Of a DNA stretch of 64,000 bases, positions 50,356 through 59,089 are shown piece by piece; the first letter of the stretch is position 1, and each line of letters opens with the position of its first letter. The position numbers and the translations under genes are program-made. The notes under the pieces were generated by a model. The model was not told where the DNA came from, did not search any database, and worked only from the letters and a program-made list of their open reading frames with translations. Source of the DNA: Oceanihabitans iliipiscarium (GTDB taxonomy: Bacteria > Bacteroidota > Bacteroidia > Flavobacteriales > Flavobacteriaceae); assembly GCF_042686125.1 (NCBI RefSeq), contig NZ_JBHUOV010000015.1, forward strand, positions 124,001 to 188,000, given 5' to 3'.

Positions 50356-52071
50356 ATGAAAAAACTAGTCTTTGTTTTCAGTTTATTATTTATAAGCTTT
50401 ACATTACAAGCTCAAGATAATTTAATTTCTTCTGAAGTTAAGGAGCATATTAAAGCCAGAATAGAAACTAAAACAGATGTAGCCATCGCAATGGGATTTA
50501 TTGATGGCGATGCTGTCGAGTATTATAGTGCAGGACAAACTGCTTTAGAAAATGGGACAGATGTTGATGAACATTCTGTTTTCGAAATCGGTTCAATTTC
50601 AAAAACCTTTACAACGGTTCTTTTATCTCAAAAGATTATAGCAGGAGAAATGAGCTTAGAGGATCCTATTTCAAAATATTTGCCATCGACTGTAAAAACA
50701 CCTGCTAGAAATGGTAAAAATATTACCATTCTTGATTTGGCAACTCATACTTCTGCTTTGCCAAGAATGCCAAATAATTTTACGCCTAAAAACCCTAACA
50801 ATCCGTTTGTAGATTATACTTACGAGCAGTTATATGATTTTCTTTCTAACCATGAGCTCAATCGTGATATAGGAGTTCAATATGAATATTCAAATTTAGG
50901 AATGGGTTTACTTGGCCATATTTTAGAGCTTCAAAGTGGTAAAACTTTCGAGCAATTATTAATAGATAATATTGCTAAACCATTAGGGATGAATGATACT
51001 GCTATTGCTTTAAATGAATCTATGAAAAAACGGTTAGCTAAAGGACACGACGGCCTTGCTGAAGTTGAGAACTGGGACATTATTACTATGGCTGGAGCAG
51101 GAGGTATTCGTTCAACGGTTAGCGATATGGTCAAATACATACAAGCTAATATGGGCGTAACAAAATCATCTTTTTATAATGCCATGCAATTATCTCATGA
51201 GTCTGCGTATAAGAATAAAGAAAATAATTACGAAATAGGCTTGGCTTGGCATTACGAAAATGATAAAGAGGTCATATGGCATAACGGACGTACAGGTGGC
51301 TATTCATCATTTGCAGGTTTCGTTCCTAAAACCAACAAAGGGGTTGTCATCTTAACAAATAATACAGCAGATATTGGTGCCTTGAGTTTTAGAAGTCTTG
51401 GAGGTCCAACACCTTTAGTAGCACCAAAAAAATCAATAGTAACTTTGCTAAAAAAAGAAATTCAAACGAGTGGTATTGATTCTGCAATTGCGTTATACAT
51501 GTCAGAAAAAAGCAATGCAGCTACAGAATACAATTTTAACGAACAAGCGCTTAACACATTAGGTTATGAGTTATTAAACGGTGAAGCCCTAGACGATGCC
51601 TTAGCCATTTTTAAACTCAATGTTAACATGTATCCAAACGCCTCTAACCCTTACGATTCTTTAGGTGAAGCGTATCTGGCTAAAGGCGATTCTGTCTTAG
51701 CTAAGAAAAATTATGAAAAGTCACTAGAGCTTAATCCAGCTAATACAAATGCAGTTTCGGTCCTAGAAAGTATGGGTGTAAAAAATGTAGTTAAAGAAGT
51801 GGTTATCCCTCAGGATGTACTCGATACATATGTTGGAAAATACGAATTAGCACCTGGATTTATTATAACTGTGACTAGAAAAGAAAATCAAATGTTTGCC
51901 CAAGCTACTGGACAATCACAATTTGAAATTTTTGCTTCAGCACAAAATAAATTTTATTTAAAAGTGGTTGAAGCTAATGTGGAATTTAATGTCGATGAGT
52001 CTGGTGAAGTTACAAGTATGACGCTATATCAAGGCGGACAAGTCTTACCTGGAAAAAAATTAGACGAATAA
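50356..52071 (+). CDS. exported serine hydrolase (beta-lactamase/DD-peptidase class C fold) with TPR and DUF3471-like end
   Basis: 571 aa. The signal peptide (1-20, SFTLQAQ) precedes the catalytic domain (about 25-350): S80-I-S-K83 nucleophile motif, YEYSNLG as the Y-x-N motif, and WHNGRTGGY in place of KTG. TPR-like helices lie at about 400-480 (NPYDSLGEAYLAKGDSVLA) and a DUF3471-type beta domain at 490-570 (LDTYVGKYELAPGF). This architecture is common for Bacteroidota periplasmic esterases and peptidases; a true beta-lactamase is less likely. Confidence 0.85.
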   Translation: MKKLVFVFSLLFISFTLQAQDNLISSEVKEHIKARIETKTDVAIAMGFIDGDAVEYYSAGQTALENGTDVDEHSVFEIGSISKTFTTVLLSQKIIAGEMSLEDPISKYLPSTVKTPARNGKNITILDLATHTSALPRMPNNFTPKNPNNPFVDYTYEQLYDFLSNHELNRDIGVQYEYSNLGMGLLGHILELQSGKTFEQLLIDNIAKPLGMNDTAIALNESMKKRLAKGHDGLAEVENWDIITMAGAGGIRSTVSDMVKYIQANMGVTKSSFYNAMQLSHESAYKNKENNYEIGLAWHYENDKEVIWHNGRTGGYSSFAGFVPKTNKGVVILTNNTADIGALSFRSLGGPTPLVAPKKSIVTLLKKEIQTSGIDSAIALYMSEKSNAATEYNFNEQALNTLGYELLNGEALDDALAIFKLNVNMYPNASNPYDSLGEAYLAKGDSVLAKKNYEKSLELNPANTNAVSVLESMGVKNVVKEVVIPQDVLDTYVGKYELAPGFIITVTRKENQMFAQATGQSQFEIFASAQNKFYLKVVEANVEFNVDESGEVTSMTLYQGGQVLPGKKLDE

Positions 52072-52085
52072 GTTGTTGGGCATTC

Positions 52086-52153
52086 CCAAACATAGCTTTG
52101 GCTAAGTTTGGTCGTGCTTTCGCGAGTCACTCTTAAAATTTAAAAATTTTAAG
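52086..52153. repeat. structured intergenic element (two hairpins)
   Basis: CCAAAC-A-TAGC pairs with GGCTA-A-GTTTGG across 52086-52111 (one mismatch). After GTCGTGCTTTCGCGAGTCACTC a second hairpin follows, CTTAAAATT (52132-52140) with AATTTTAAG (52145-52153). The wording GGGCATTCCC ... GGTCGTGCTTTCGCGAGTC resembles a degenerate intergenic repeat seen in many Bacteroidota genomes, but no second copy is in the window. It fills the gap between the serine hydrolase and the terminator at 52184. Confidence 0.45.
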
Positions 52154-52183
52154 GAGTTTCAACAAACGCTCAATCACTAATGC

Positions 52184-52212
52184 AAAACGCAACCCAAAAG
52201 GTTGCGTTTTTT
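52184..52212 (+). terminator. rho-independent terminator
   Basis: AAAACGCAACC (52184-52194), loop CAAAA, GGTTGCGTTTT (52200-52210) and further T residues. It ends the serine hydrolase transcript. Confidence 0.85.
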
Positions 52213-52346
52213 CATAATATAATCATTAAAAATAAAGCTTATAAAATAAGATTGTTATTATGTCATATAAAGCATTATGGCATATTAGTTGACAATACAA
52301 TAAATTATAATTCAAATAGTAAGACGCTTAGATTTAAAATAAACAC

Positions 52347-54110
52347 ATGCAACACCTCAAAGAAAAAACAAAAAAAACGAAGCCAAAAGTCACTATGGTG
52401 CAAGCCTTTAAAACGATTATTTGGCCAAGACGTAAACTAGTGTTTATTGGTTTAATACTTATTGTTATTCGAAGTTTATCTGGCTTAGTTTTGCCATGGC
52501 AAAGTAAAGTACTGCTTGATGAAGTCGTACCATCAAAAGACTATAGTCAGCTTTATTCTTTAATCATTATCGTATTATTAGCAATATTAATTCAAGCCGT
52601 AACCTCTTTTTTATTGACTAAAATATTAGCCATTCAGGCGCAATTTTTAATTTCCGAATTACGTGCGCAAGTACAGAAAAAAGTATTGTCCTTGCCTATT
52701 AGTTTTTTCGATAATACAAAGTCTGGCGCACTCGTATCACGAATCATGACTGATGTAGAAGGCGTTAGAAACCTTATAGGTACAGGTCTAGTACAATTAG
52801 TTGGAGGTACGTTTACAGCAATTGTGTCTTTAGTCATTTTAATTAAACTTAATGCATGGATGACCCTTTTTGTGTTTATCCCACTTTCTATTTTTGGAAT
52901 TATAGCTTTAAAAGCATTTAAATATATTCGACCAATATTTAGAAAAAGAGGAGAGATTAATGCTGAAGTAAAAGGACGCTTAACAGAGACTCTAGCTGGA
53001 GTTCGTGTAATTAAAGCCTTTAATGCTGAACCTCAGGAAAATATAATTTTCGAAAAAGGCGTAGATAAACTTTTTCAAAATGTTAAAAAGAGCATGACAG
53101 CAACAGCACTTATGACAAGTTCTTCTACCTTTCTTATTGGAGTCGCAACTACAGGTATTATGGGAATTGGTGGTTATTACATGATGCAAGATCTTATGAC
53201 AACTGGAGATTTTCTCTTTTTTACTTTACTATTAGGTTTTATGATTGCGCCTATCATACAAATGAGTAATATTGGAAGTCAGTTAACAGAAGCACTTGCT
53301 GGTTTAGATAGAACCGAAGAATTAATGAATATGACTGCCGAAAGCGAAGATCCAAATAGAACTGTTTTATTAAACGATATCAAAGGCGAACTCGAATTTA
53401 AAGAGGTCTCCTTTGCTTACGAAGAAGGTAAAGAGGTTTTGCATAACATCAGTTTTAAAGCGCCTTCGGGTTCGGTAATTGCTTTAGTGGGAAGCTCTGG
53501 CTCAGGAAAGTCAACTATAGCTGGACTGTCAGCTACATTTTTAAATCCTGAATCTGGTAAAGTTACCATCGATAACCAAGATTTATCTCAAGTTAATTTA
53601 AGTAGTTACAGACAACATTTAGGAGTTGTTTTACAAGATGAGTTTTTATTTGAAGGAACAATTAGAGAAAATATTATGTTTCCAAGACCAGAAGCTACTG
53701 AAACCGAATTGCTAAATGCTGTTAAAGCGGCTTATGTTAATGAGTTTACAGATCGCTTTGAAGATGGCTTAGACACTTTAATTGGAGAACGAGGAGTGAA
53801 GCTTTCTGGAGGTCAACGCCAACGTTTAGCTATTGCAAGAGCTATTTTAGCAAACCCTAAAATTATTATATTAGATGAAGCAACGTCTAATCTAGATACC
53901 GAAAGCGAAGCTTTAATTCAGAAAAGTTTAGCGCAATTAGTAAAAGATAGGACGACTATTGTTATTGCTCACCGATTGAGTACAATTAGAAAAGCCAATC
54001 AAATACTAGTTATTGAAGACGGACGTATAGCTGAACGCGGAACACATGATGAATTAATTGCAAAAAATGGGAGATACTATGATTTGTATACCTATCAAGC
54101 TAAGATTTAA
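52347..54110 (+). CDS. ABC exporter (fused permease and ATPase, MsbA-type)
   Basis: 587 aa half-transporter. The transmembrane domain covers about 25-320 with six segments and the ATPase domain about 345-585: Walker A GSSGSGKST, Q-loop VVLQDEFLFEGTIRENI, signature LSGGQRQRLAIARAI and Walker B IIILDEATSNLD, H-loop IVIAHRLST. It should work as a homodimer in the inner membrane; substrates of this type include lipids, drugs and peptides. No partner gene is adjacent. Confidence 0.9.
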   Translation: MQHLKEKTKKTKPKVTMVQAFKTIIWPRRKLVFIGLILIVIRSLSGLVLPWQSKVLLDEVVPSKDYSQLYSLIIIVLLAILIQAVTSFLLTKILAIQAQFLISELRAQVQKKVLSLPISFFDNTKSGALVSRIMTDVEGVRNLIGTGLVQLVGGTFTAIVSLVILIKLNAWMTLFVFIPLSIFGIIALKAFKYIRPIFRKRGEINAEVKGRLTETLAGVRVIKAFNAEPQENIIFEKGVDKLFQNVKKSMTATALMTSSSTFLIGVATTGIMGIGGYYMMQDLMTTGDFLFFTLLLGFMIAPIIQMSNIGSQLTEALAGLDRTEELMNMTAESEDPNRTVLLNDIKGELEFKEVSFAYEEGKEVLHNISFKAPSGSVIALVGSSGSGKSTIAGLSATFLNPESGKVTIDNQDLSQVNLSSYRQHLGVVLQDEFLFEGTIRENIMFPRPEATETELLNAVKAAYVNEFTDRFEDGLDTLIGERGVKLSGGQRQRLAIARAILANPKIIILDEATSNLDTESEALIQKSLAQLVKDRTTIVIAHRLSTIRKANQILVIEDGRIAERGTHDELIAKNGRYYDLYTYQAKI

Positions 54111-54181
54111 AACCGATTTTAACTTTTTAATTTTAAGAGGAGTAACCACTAGGTTTTCCGTACCTTTAAACAAAACTAATT

Positions 54182-54958
54182 ATGGATATAAAACTAGCAG
54201 TACTTATAGATGGTGATAATATTCCGTCAGCTTATGTTAAAGAAATGATGGAAGAGATTGCTAAATATGGTAATCCAACTATAAAACGTATTTATGGCGA
54301 TTGGACCAAACCGCATCTATCGAAGTGGAAAAATGTGCTTTTAGAAAATGCCATAACACCTATTCAACAGTATGGATATACTACAGGTAAGAATGCAACA
54401 GATTCTGCGATGATTATTGATGCCATGGATATCCTATATTCTGAAAAAGTTGATGGTTTTTGTTTAGTGTCTAGTGATAGCGATTTTACAAAACTTGCAA
54501 CACGACTTCGTGAAGCTGGTATGCAAGTGTATGGTATTGGTGAAAAGAAAACTCCAAACCCATTTATAGTCGCTTGTGATAAGTTTATTTATATAGAGAT
54601 TCTTAAAAACCAAGCACAAAAAAGTGCATCTGAGTCTGAAGATCTGGAGGATAGTAATAAAGATAGCTTAGATAAAATAACAGCTAAAGAAATCAGGTTT
54701 ATATCATCTACTATTTCTGATTTAGCAGATGATGATGGTTGGGCATTTTTAGGAGATGTTGGTAGTTTATTACAAAAAAAACAGCCTAATTTTGATTCAA
54801 GAAATTATGGTTTTCAAAAATTAACCCCTTTAATTAAATCCATTAATAACTTTGAAATAGAACGTCGAGAAGATTCTCGTGGACGCTTTAAATTGATTTA
54901 TGTGAAGATTAAAGAACAAAAACCAAAACCAAAATCTAAAACAAAAAAACGCCAATAG
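54182..54958 (+). CDS. NYN domain protein with C-terminal OST-HTH/LOTUS domain
   Basis: 258 aa. The N-terminal NYN (PIN-like nuclease) domain (about 1-145) shows the acidic residues LAVLIDGDNIP (Asp10, Asp12), ATDSAMIIDAMD and LVSSDSDFT. A linker is followed by an OST-HTH/LOTUS domain (about 165-250, DDDGWAFLGDVGSLLQKKQP, RNYGFQKLTPLIK), a module that binds RNA or structured nucleic acid. The Lys-rich tail supports RNA binding. Such proteins are putative RNases; targets are unknown. Confidence 0.86.
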   Translation: MDIKLAVLIDGDNIPSAYVKEMMEEIAKYGNPTIKRIYGDWTKPHLSKWKNVLLENAITPIQQYGYTTGKNATDSAMIIDAMDILYSEKVDGFCLVSSDSDFTKLATRLREAGMQVYGIGEKKTPNPFIVACDKFIYIEILKNQAQKSASESEDLEDSNKDSLDKITAKEIRFISSTISDLADDDGWAFLGDVGSLLQKKQPNFDSRNYGFQKLTPLIKSINNFEIERREDSRGRFKLIYVKIKEQKPKPKSKTKKRQ

Positions 54959-54959
54959 A

Positions 54960-56153
54960 TTATACCTTCTTGTGTTTTAGAGATATAAAAATAAAAAGAG
55001 AGAGCATTCCAAATACAGAAAACCCAACAAAAAGGGGTAATGCTGTTTGATCTACAAAGCTTCCAATATAATTGGCAATAGGTACAGCCATTACAGTGGC
55101 TATAAATCCTGTTATAGCAGCACCTATTCCTGCAATATGCCCAATAGGTTCCATAGCAATGGCTCTAATGTTTCCGAAGATAAATCCAATTGTGAAAAAT
55201 TGTATGGCCATAAATATTAGTAGTATTGCTAATGGTGGGTTTGTAGTATTCCAAAATAATAGTACATATACTAAAGCATTAATACTAAAAACAATAATTG
55301 CTAAATAGGATAATCGCCACATACCTAATCGCATGACAAAAGAACCATTTAAAAAGGTCGATAAACCAACACCAGCAGCTAATCCAGCAAATATGTATGG
55401 AAACTCTTCTTTTAGATGATACTGATTTTCAAAAATATGCTGTGAAGCACTTAAGTACACTATAAAAGCACCAGAAATAAACCCTGAGACTAAGGTGAAC
55501 CCTAAAGTTATTTTGTGTTTTAGTAATTCTTTTAAACCATTAATAAAAACATACTTGCTGAACTTTATTTTATATTCTGGTTTTAGTGTTTCTGGTTGTC
55601 GTTTCCAAAACCATAAACAAACTAAAAAAGCCATTAACAGTTGGACATAAAAAATAGCTTTCCAATCATAAAAATTTAAAATAAATTTTCCCATAACTGG
55701 AGCAACCACAGGAACAAGGATGAAAAAAGTAGTAATAAAGGACATGATTTTTGCCATGTAATCACCTTTATATAAGTCCCTAATAATCGCTATAGCTATA
55801 GTTCTTGGAGCAGCCAAACCAACACCTTGTAAGACACGACCAAAAATCATCATTTCAATAGATGTAGATAAAACACAAATAGCACTTGCAAAAGCAAAAA
55901 TTATAAAGCCAATATATACAATAGGTTTTCTTCCAAAACTATCAGATAATGGACCTAATATCAATTGACCAATTCCTAAGCCTAAGAAAATCATAGTAAT
56001 TAACTGCTGACTATCGCTCGAATCAGAATTGTTTAAAGATATACCAATAGATGATAGCGCAGGAAGTAAAGCATCAATTGCTAATGCTACAATAGACATT
56101 AAAGATGCCATCAATAAAATGAACTCTAACTTTACAGTTTGTGTGTTTTGCAT
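54960..56153 (-). CDS. multidrug efflux MFS transporter, Bcr/CflA family
   Basis: 397 aa with 12 transmembrane helices. The Bcr/CflA pattern is visible: LLPALSSIGISLNNS near the start, GQLILGPLSDSFGRKPIVYI (loop 2-3 motif), and GVGLAAPRTIAIAIIRDLYK. It probably exports drugs or metabolites using the proton gradient. Convergent with the NYN gene, with 1 base between the stops. A TACTTTTG box on the minus strand lies at 56165-56158, so close that the transcript might start at or near the ATG. Confidence 0.9.
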   Translation of the reverse strand: MQNTQTVKLEFILLMASLMSIVALAIDALLPALSSIGISLNNSDSSDSQQLITMIFLGLGIGQLILGPLSDSFGRKPIVYIGFIIFAFASAICVLSTSIEMMIFGRVLQGVGLAAPRTIAIAIIRDLYKGDYMAKIMSFITTFFILVPVVAPVMGKFILNFYDWKAIFYVQLLMAFLVCLWFWKRQPETLKPEYKIKFSKYVFINGLKELLKHKITLGFTLVSGFISGAFIVYLSASQHIFENQYHLKEEFPYIFAGLAAGVGLSTFLNGSFVMRLGMWRLSYLAIIVFSINALVYVLLFWNTTNPPLAILLIFMAIQFFTIGFIFGNIRAIAMEPIGHIAGIGAAITGFIATVMAVPIANYIGSFVDQTALPLFVGFSVFGMLSLFIFISLKHKKV

Positions 56154-56238
56154 CCCGCAAAAGTACTTTAATTGTTTAGAGTGTTTTGCATAAATATTAT
56201 AATAGAATGTTAATATTCATATACCTCATTAAAATGTG

Positions 56239-56246
56239 TATTTTTG
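56239..56246 (+). promoter_or_regulatory. -7 box of the histidine kinase gene
   Basis: TATTTTTG matches TAnnTTTG, 19 bases before the ATG at 56265; no TTG at the standard distance. Confidence 0.35.
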
Positions 56247-56264
56247 TTTAATATTTGCATTGGT

Positions 56265-57365
56265 ATGTTGCCTTTAATAACTACAGAAGAAAAACTAAAA
56301 GAGCGTATTAAAGAACTTAGTTGTTTATATACTATTAGCTCTTATATTTCGAATTGTAATTTTAATGATTTAGATCCTACAATTCAAGCCATAGCTAGAA
56401 GTCTTCAAGATGCTATTCGCTTTCCAAAAGATGCATCTGTAGAAATTTTGATAGATCAGAATGTGTTTACGGCTGGGAAAGATCCTCTAAATAAAGTTTT
56501 TATATTATCTGCTATAAAAGCATTTAATGTCCAAATAGGTTCTATAAAAGTAGGCTATTCTAAAGCTAAGTATACAGCAAATAGTTTTTTAAATGAAGAA
56601 AAACAACTATTGCAAAAAGTCGCTATAGAAATAGGTAATTTATTTGAACGCAAACAAATTATAGACAACGAAGTTATTTCTAAGCGTCAAATAGAGCGTG
56701 CAGACCGATTAACTATTTTAGGTGAAATTACTGCAGGAATAGCTCATGAACTCAACACGCCTTTGGCTAATATTTTGGGGTATTCTGAACTTTTAAAAGA
56801 GCAGTTTCTAAATAATAAAGCTGCTATTAGCGATTTAGAAAAAATCACGAATAGTGCCATTTATTCTAGAGAAGTGGTTAAAAAACTTATGTTTTTTTCT
56901 TGTGATATGCCGCAAGAAATGAAACTTACCAATGTTACGCCCATTATTAAGGATGCGATAACTCTTTTAAAACCTAATTTTACGAGGAAGAATATTGATT
57001 GTCAATTATCAATTTCTGATAAGAACATTCCACTTCGTGTGGATGCCATTCAGTTGACGCAAGTAATTTTTAATATTGTTATGAATGCAATTTATTTTTC
57101 ACCAGAAAATGGTATTATAGTCGTTACTGTCAAGCAAGATGATAAGAATATAATATTAGATATAAGTGATGAAGGTCTGGGTATAGAAACCTCAAAAAAT
57201 GATGCTATTTTTAATCCTTTTTATTCAACTAAGCCAGTAGGTGAAGGTTCAGGATTAGGATTGAGTGTTGTTCATGGAATTGTTAGGAGTCATAAAGGGA
57301 CTATTAAACATCGCCCTAATTCTCCAAAAGGCACTATCTTTACTATAAGCTTTCCTAAAAATTAA
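56265..57365 (+). CDS. soluble sensor histidine kinase
   Basis: 366 aa from the ATG at 56265 (the frame is open from a TTG at 56244 that lies inside the -7 box). No transmembrane segment is present. A GAF-like domain (about 10-130) precedes HisKA with the phospho-acceptor His161 in GEITAGIAHELNTPLANILG, and HATPase_c with N box NIVMNAIYFSPENG, G1 DEGLGI and G2 GEGSGLGLSVVHGIV. The NtrB-like kinase domain fits its partner, the NtrC-type regulator that starts 4 bases after its stop. The signal is cytoplasmic and unknown, perhaps linked to nitrogen or carbon state given the gdhA target. Confidence 0.9.
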   Translation: MLPLITTEEKLKERIKELSCLYTISSYISNCNFNDLDPTIQAIARSLQDAIRFPKDASVEILIDQNVFTAGKDPLNKVFILSAIKAFNVQIGSIKVGYSKAKYTANSFLNEEKQLLQKVAIEIGNLFERKQIIDNEVISKRQIERADRLTILGEITAGIAHELNTPLANILGYSELLKEQFLNNKAAISDLEKITNSAIYSREVVKKLMFFSCDMPQEMKLTNVTPIIKDAITLLKPNFTRKNIDCQLSISDKNIPLRVDAIQLTQVIFNIVMNAIYFSPENGIIVVTVKQDDKNIILDISDEGLGIETSKNDAIFNPFYSTKPVGEGSGLGLSVVHGIVRSHKGTIKHRPNSPKGTIFTISFPKN

Positions 57366-57368
57366 GTT

Positions 57369-58697
57369 ATGGCACTCAACCGTGAAAATATATTAATAGT
57401 TGATGATGATGTTCATATTTTAGAACTCATTCAGCGTCATTTGAAGGCGCTAAATTACCATACTTATAAAGCCATTTCTGTAAAAGAAGCAATAACCATT
57501 TTGCAAGATAAAGCCATAGACTTATTAATTACGGATTTACGAATGCCAGGTGTTGATGGCTTAGAATTGGTGAAATATGTCTCTGAACATTTTCCTCATA
57601 TTCCTAAGCTTGTTGTAACAGGCTACCCTTCAATTGATGGCGCTTTAGATGCTTTAAAATCTGGTGCTATGGAGTATATGACGAAACCATTCACCAAAGA
57701 AGAGCTGAAAAAGGCCGTCTTAAATGCATTAAAAGATAAACCCAAGAAGAAGCAAGTGGTTTCTAATGTAGCTAAAGATAATAAAGCTTACGGCGAATTG
57801 ATAGGAAAGTCAAAAGCCCTGAAAAAAGTCACTGATGTTATTGAACGTGTTAAGAATAATAAAGCTACAGTTTTTATTACAGGTGAAAGTGGAACAGGTA
57901 AAGAGTTAGTAGCACGGTCTATTCATTATATGGGGAAATACGCAACAGCGCCTTTTGTGGCGGTGAACTGTGGCGCTATTCCAGAAAACTTATTAGAATC
58001 TGAGCTTTTTGGTTATGCTAAAGGTGCTTTTACTGGTGCTGATACACAGAGAGATGGTTTTTTTCAAGCTGCTCATCGTGGAACTATATTTTTAGATGAA
58101 ATCGGGAATGCTTCTTTAGCCACTCAATTGCGCTTATTACGTGTTCTTCAAGAAAAAGAAATTACTAGAGTCGGTTCGCAAAAAGTTGAATATGTGGATG
58201 TTAGGGTAATTGCAGCGACTAATGTTAATTTAAAAGATTTAATCGCAAAAGGCCGTTTTCGTGAAGATCTCTTTTATCGTTTAACTGTTGTTGAACTTGA
58301 AGTTCCTCCGCTAAGAGCCCGTTTAGAGGACGTGGCAGTTTTAGCTCAAACCTTTTTATTTAAGTATGGTGTAGAGTTTAAAGACCGATTGATACCCATT
58401 ACTGAAGATGCTCTTGCAGCTCTTGAACGCTATACGTGGCCTGGGAATATTCGGGAATTAGAAAATGTTATTCAGCGCGCTGTAATTATGTGTCATAAAC
58501 AGATTACGATAGCCGATTTACCTGAACACTTAAAATACACTATTGACTTTCCTGAAGATAATCAAGAGCTCTTACCTTTAAAAACAGTGGAACGAAACTA
58601 TATTCTAAAAGTTTTAGAGTTCACCAAGAATAATAAAACACAAGCTGCAAAAATTTTACAAATAGATCGTAAAACCTTAAGCGAAAAAATAAAATAA
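57369..58697 (+). CDS. NtrC-type sigma-54-dependent response regulator
   Basis: 442 aa. The receiver domain (about 5-120) has the acidic pair Asp12/Asp13, phospho-acceptor Asp56 (LLITDLRMPGVDG) and Lys106. The AAA+ domain (about 140-370) has Walker A GESGTGKE 172-179, an intact GAFTGA loop (219-224), and GTIFLDEIGNA. A Fis-type helix-turn-helix closes the protein (NNKTQAAKILQIDRKTLSEK). It should activate sigma-54 promoters after phosphorylation by the adjacent kinase; such a promoter with palindromes lies directly downstream. Confidence 0.94.
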   Translation: MALNRENILIVDDDVHILELIQRHLKALNYHTYKAISVKEAITILQDKAIDLLITDLRMPGVDGLELVKYVSEHFPHIPKLVVTGYPSIDGALDALKSGAMEYMTKPFTKEELKKAVLNALKDKPKKKQVVSNVAKDNKAYGELIGKSKALKKVTDVIERVKNNKATVFITGESGTGKELVARSIHYMGKYATAPFVAVNCGAIPENLLESELFGYAKGAFTGADTQRDGFFQAAHRGTIFLDEIGNASLATQLRLLRVLQEKEITRVGSQKVEYVDVRVIAATNVNLKDLIAKGRFREDLFYRLTVVELEVPPLRARLEDVAVLAQTFLFKYGVEFKDRLIPITEDALAALERYTWPGNIRELENVIQRAVIMCHKQITIADLPEHLKYTIDFPEDNQELLPLKTVERNYILKVLEFTKNNKTQAAKILQIDRKTLSEKIK

Positions 58698-58730
58698 GCC
58701 TTCTATAAAAGTGAGTTATATTTACTCACC

Positions 58731-58799
58731 TGGGGAAATATTCCCCAATTTGCAATATTGTAATATTTCAAATAATAGAATGTAATATACTGTATTACA
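58731..58799. promoter_or_regulatory. upstream activator sites of the gdhA operon
   Basis: Three symmetric motifs follow the regulator gene: GTGAGT-N7-ACTCAC (58711-58729), TGGGGAA-ATA-TTCCCCA (58731-58747) and TGTAATA-N5-TATTACA (58781-58799). TGTAATAT also occurs at 58759-58766, 22 bases before the last one. The G/C palindrome centre is about 123 bases before the predicted transcription start, the usual place for NtrC-type enhancer sites. Confidence 0.6.
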
Positions 58800-58836
58800 A
58801 TTCATTACTATAATTTTTGTGTAGTTTATTTTAATG

Positions 58837-58852
58837 TGGCATAGCAGTTGCC
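58837..58852 (+). promoter_or_regulatory. sigma-54 promoter of the small Cys protein/gdhA operon
   Basis: TGGCATAGCAGTTGCC: the -24 GG (58838-58839) and -12 GC (58850-58851) are separated by exactly 10 bases. Only TGGCAT in place of TGGCAC and TTGCC in place of TTGCA/T differ from the consensus. Transcription would start near 58862, 20 bases before the ATG at 58883. Confidence 0.75.
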
Positions 58853-58882
58853 TATACGTTGGTAATATTTAAAATTAAAAAT

Positions 58883-59077
58883 ATGAATAACGCTATGGAA
58901 AACAGCTTATGCAGTGATTGCAAATTTAACCAGGACTGTAGTTTAACATCAGATAAGAACTTTATATGGTCTTGTAGTGAATATGAGTTCGATGCTATAA
59001 ACGATTCAGAAGCCCCATTATCAACCCATAATACTTTTGCGTACGATACTTCAGAGCGTGCCATAGAGATTATCTAA
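58883..59077 (+). CDS. small cysteine-rich protein
   Basis: 64 aa from the ATG at 58883 (a TTG at 58859 lies at the -3 position of the sigma-54 promoter and cannot be translated from that transcript; ATG 58895 is also possible). Four cysteines at residues 10, 13, 19 and 31 give C-x2-C-x5-C-x11-C, a pattern that could bind zinc or iron. The protein is otherwise acidic with no membrane segment. It is the first gene after the sigma-54 promoter and 12 bases before gdhA. I do not recognise a family. Confidence 0.6.
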   Translation: MNNAMENSLCSDCKFNQDCSLTSDKNFIWSCSEYEFDAINDSEAPLSTHNTFAYDTSERAIEII

Positions 59078-59089
59078 AACCAACAAATA

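Noticed and set aside
52180..52440. 86-codon plus-strand open frame before the ABC exporter gene
   Set aside because: It begins inside the terminator hairpin and overlaps the ABC gene in another frame; the protein is basic and shows no domain.
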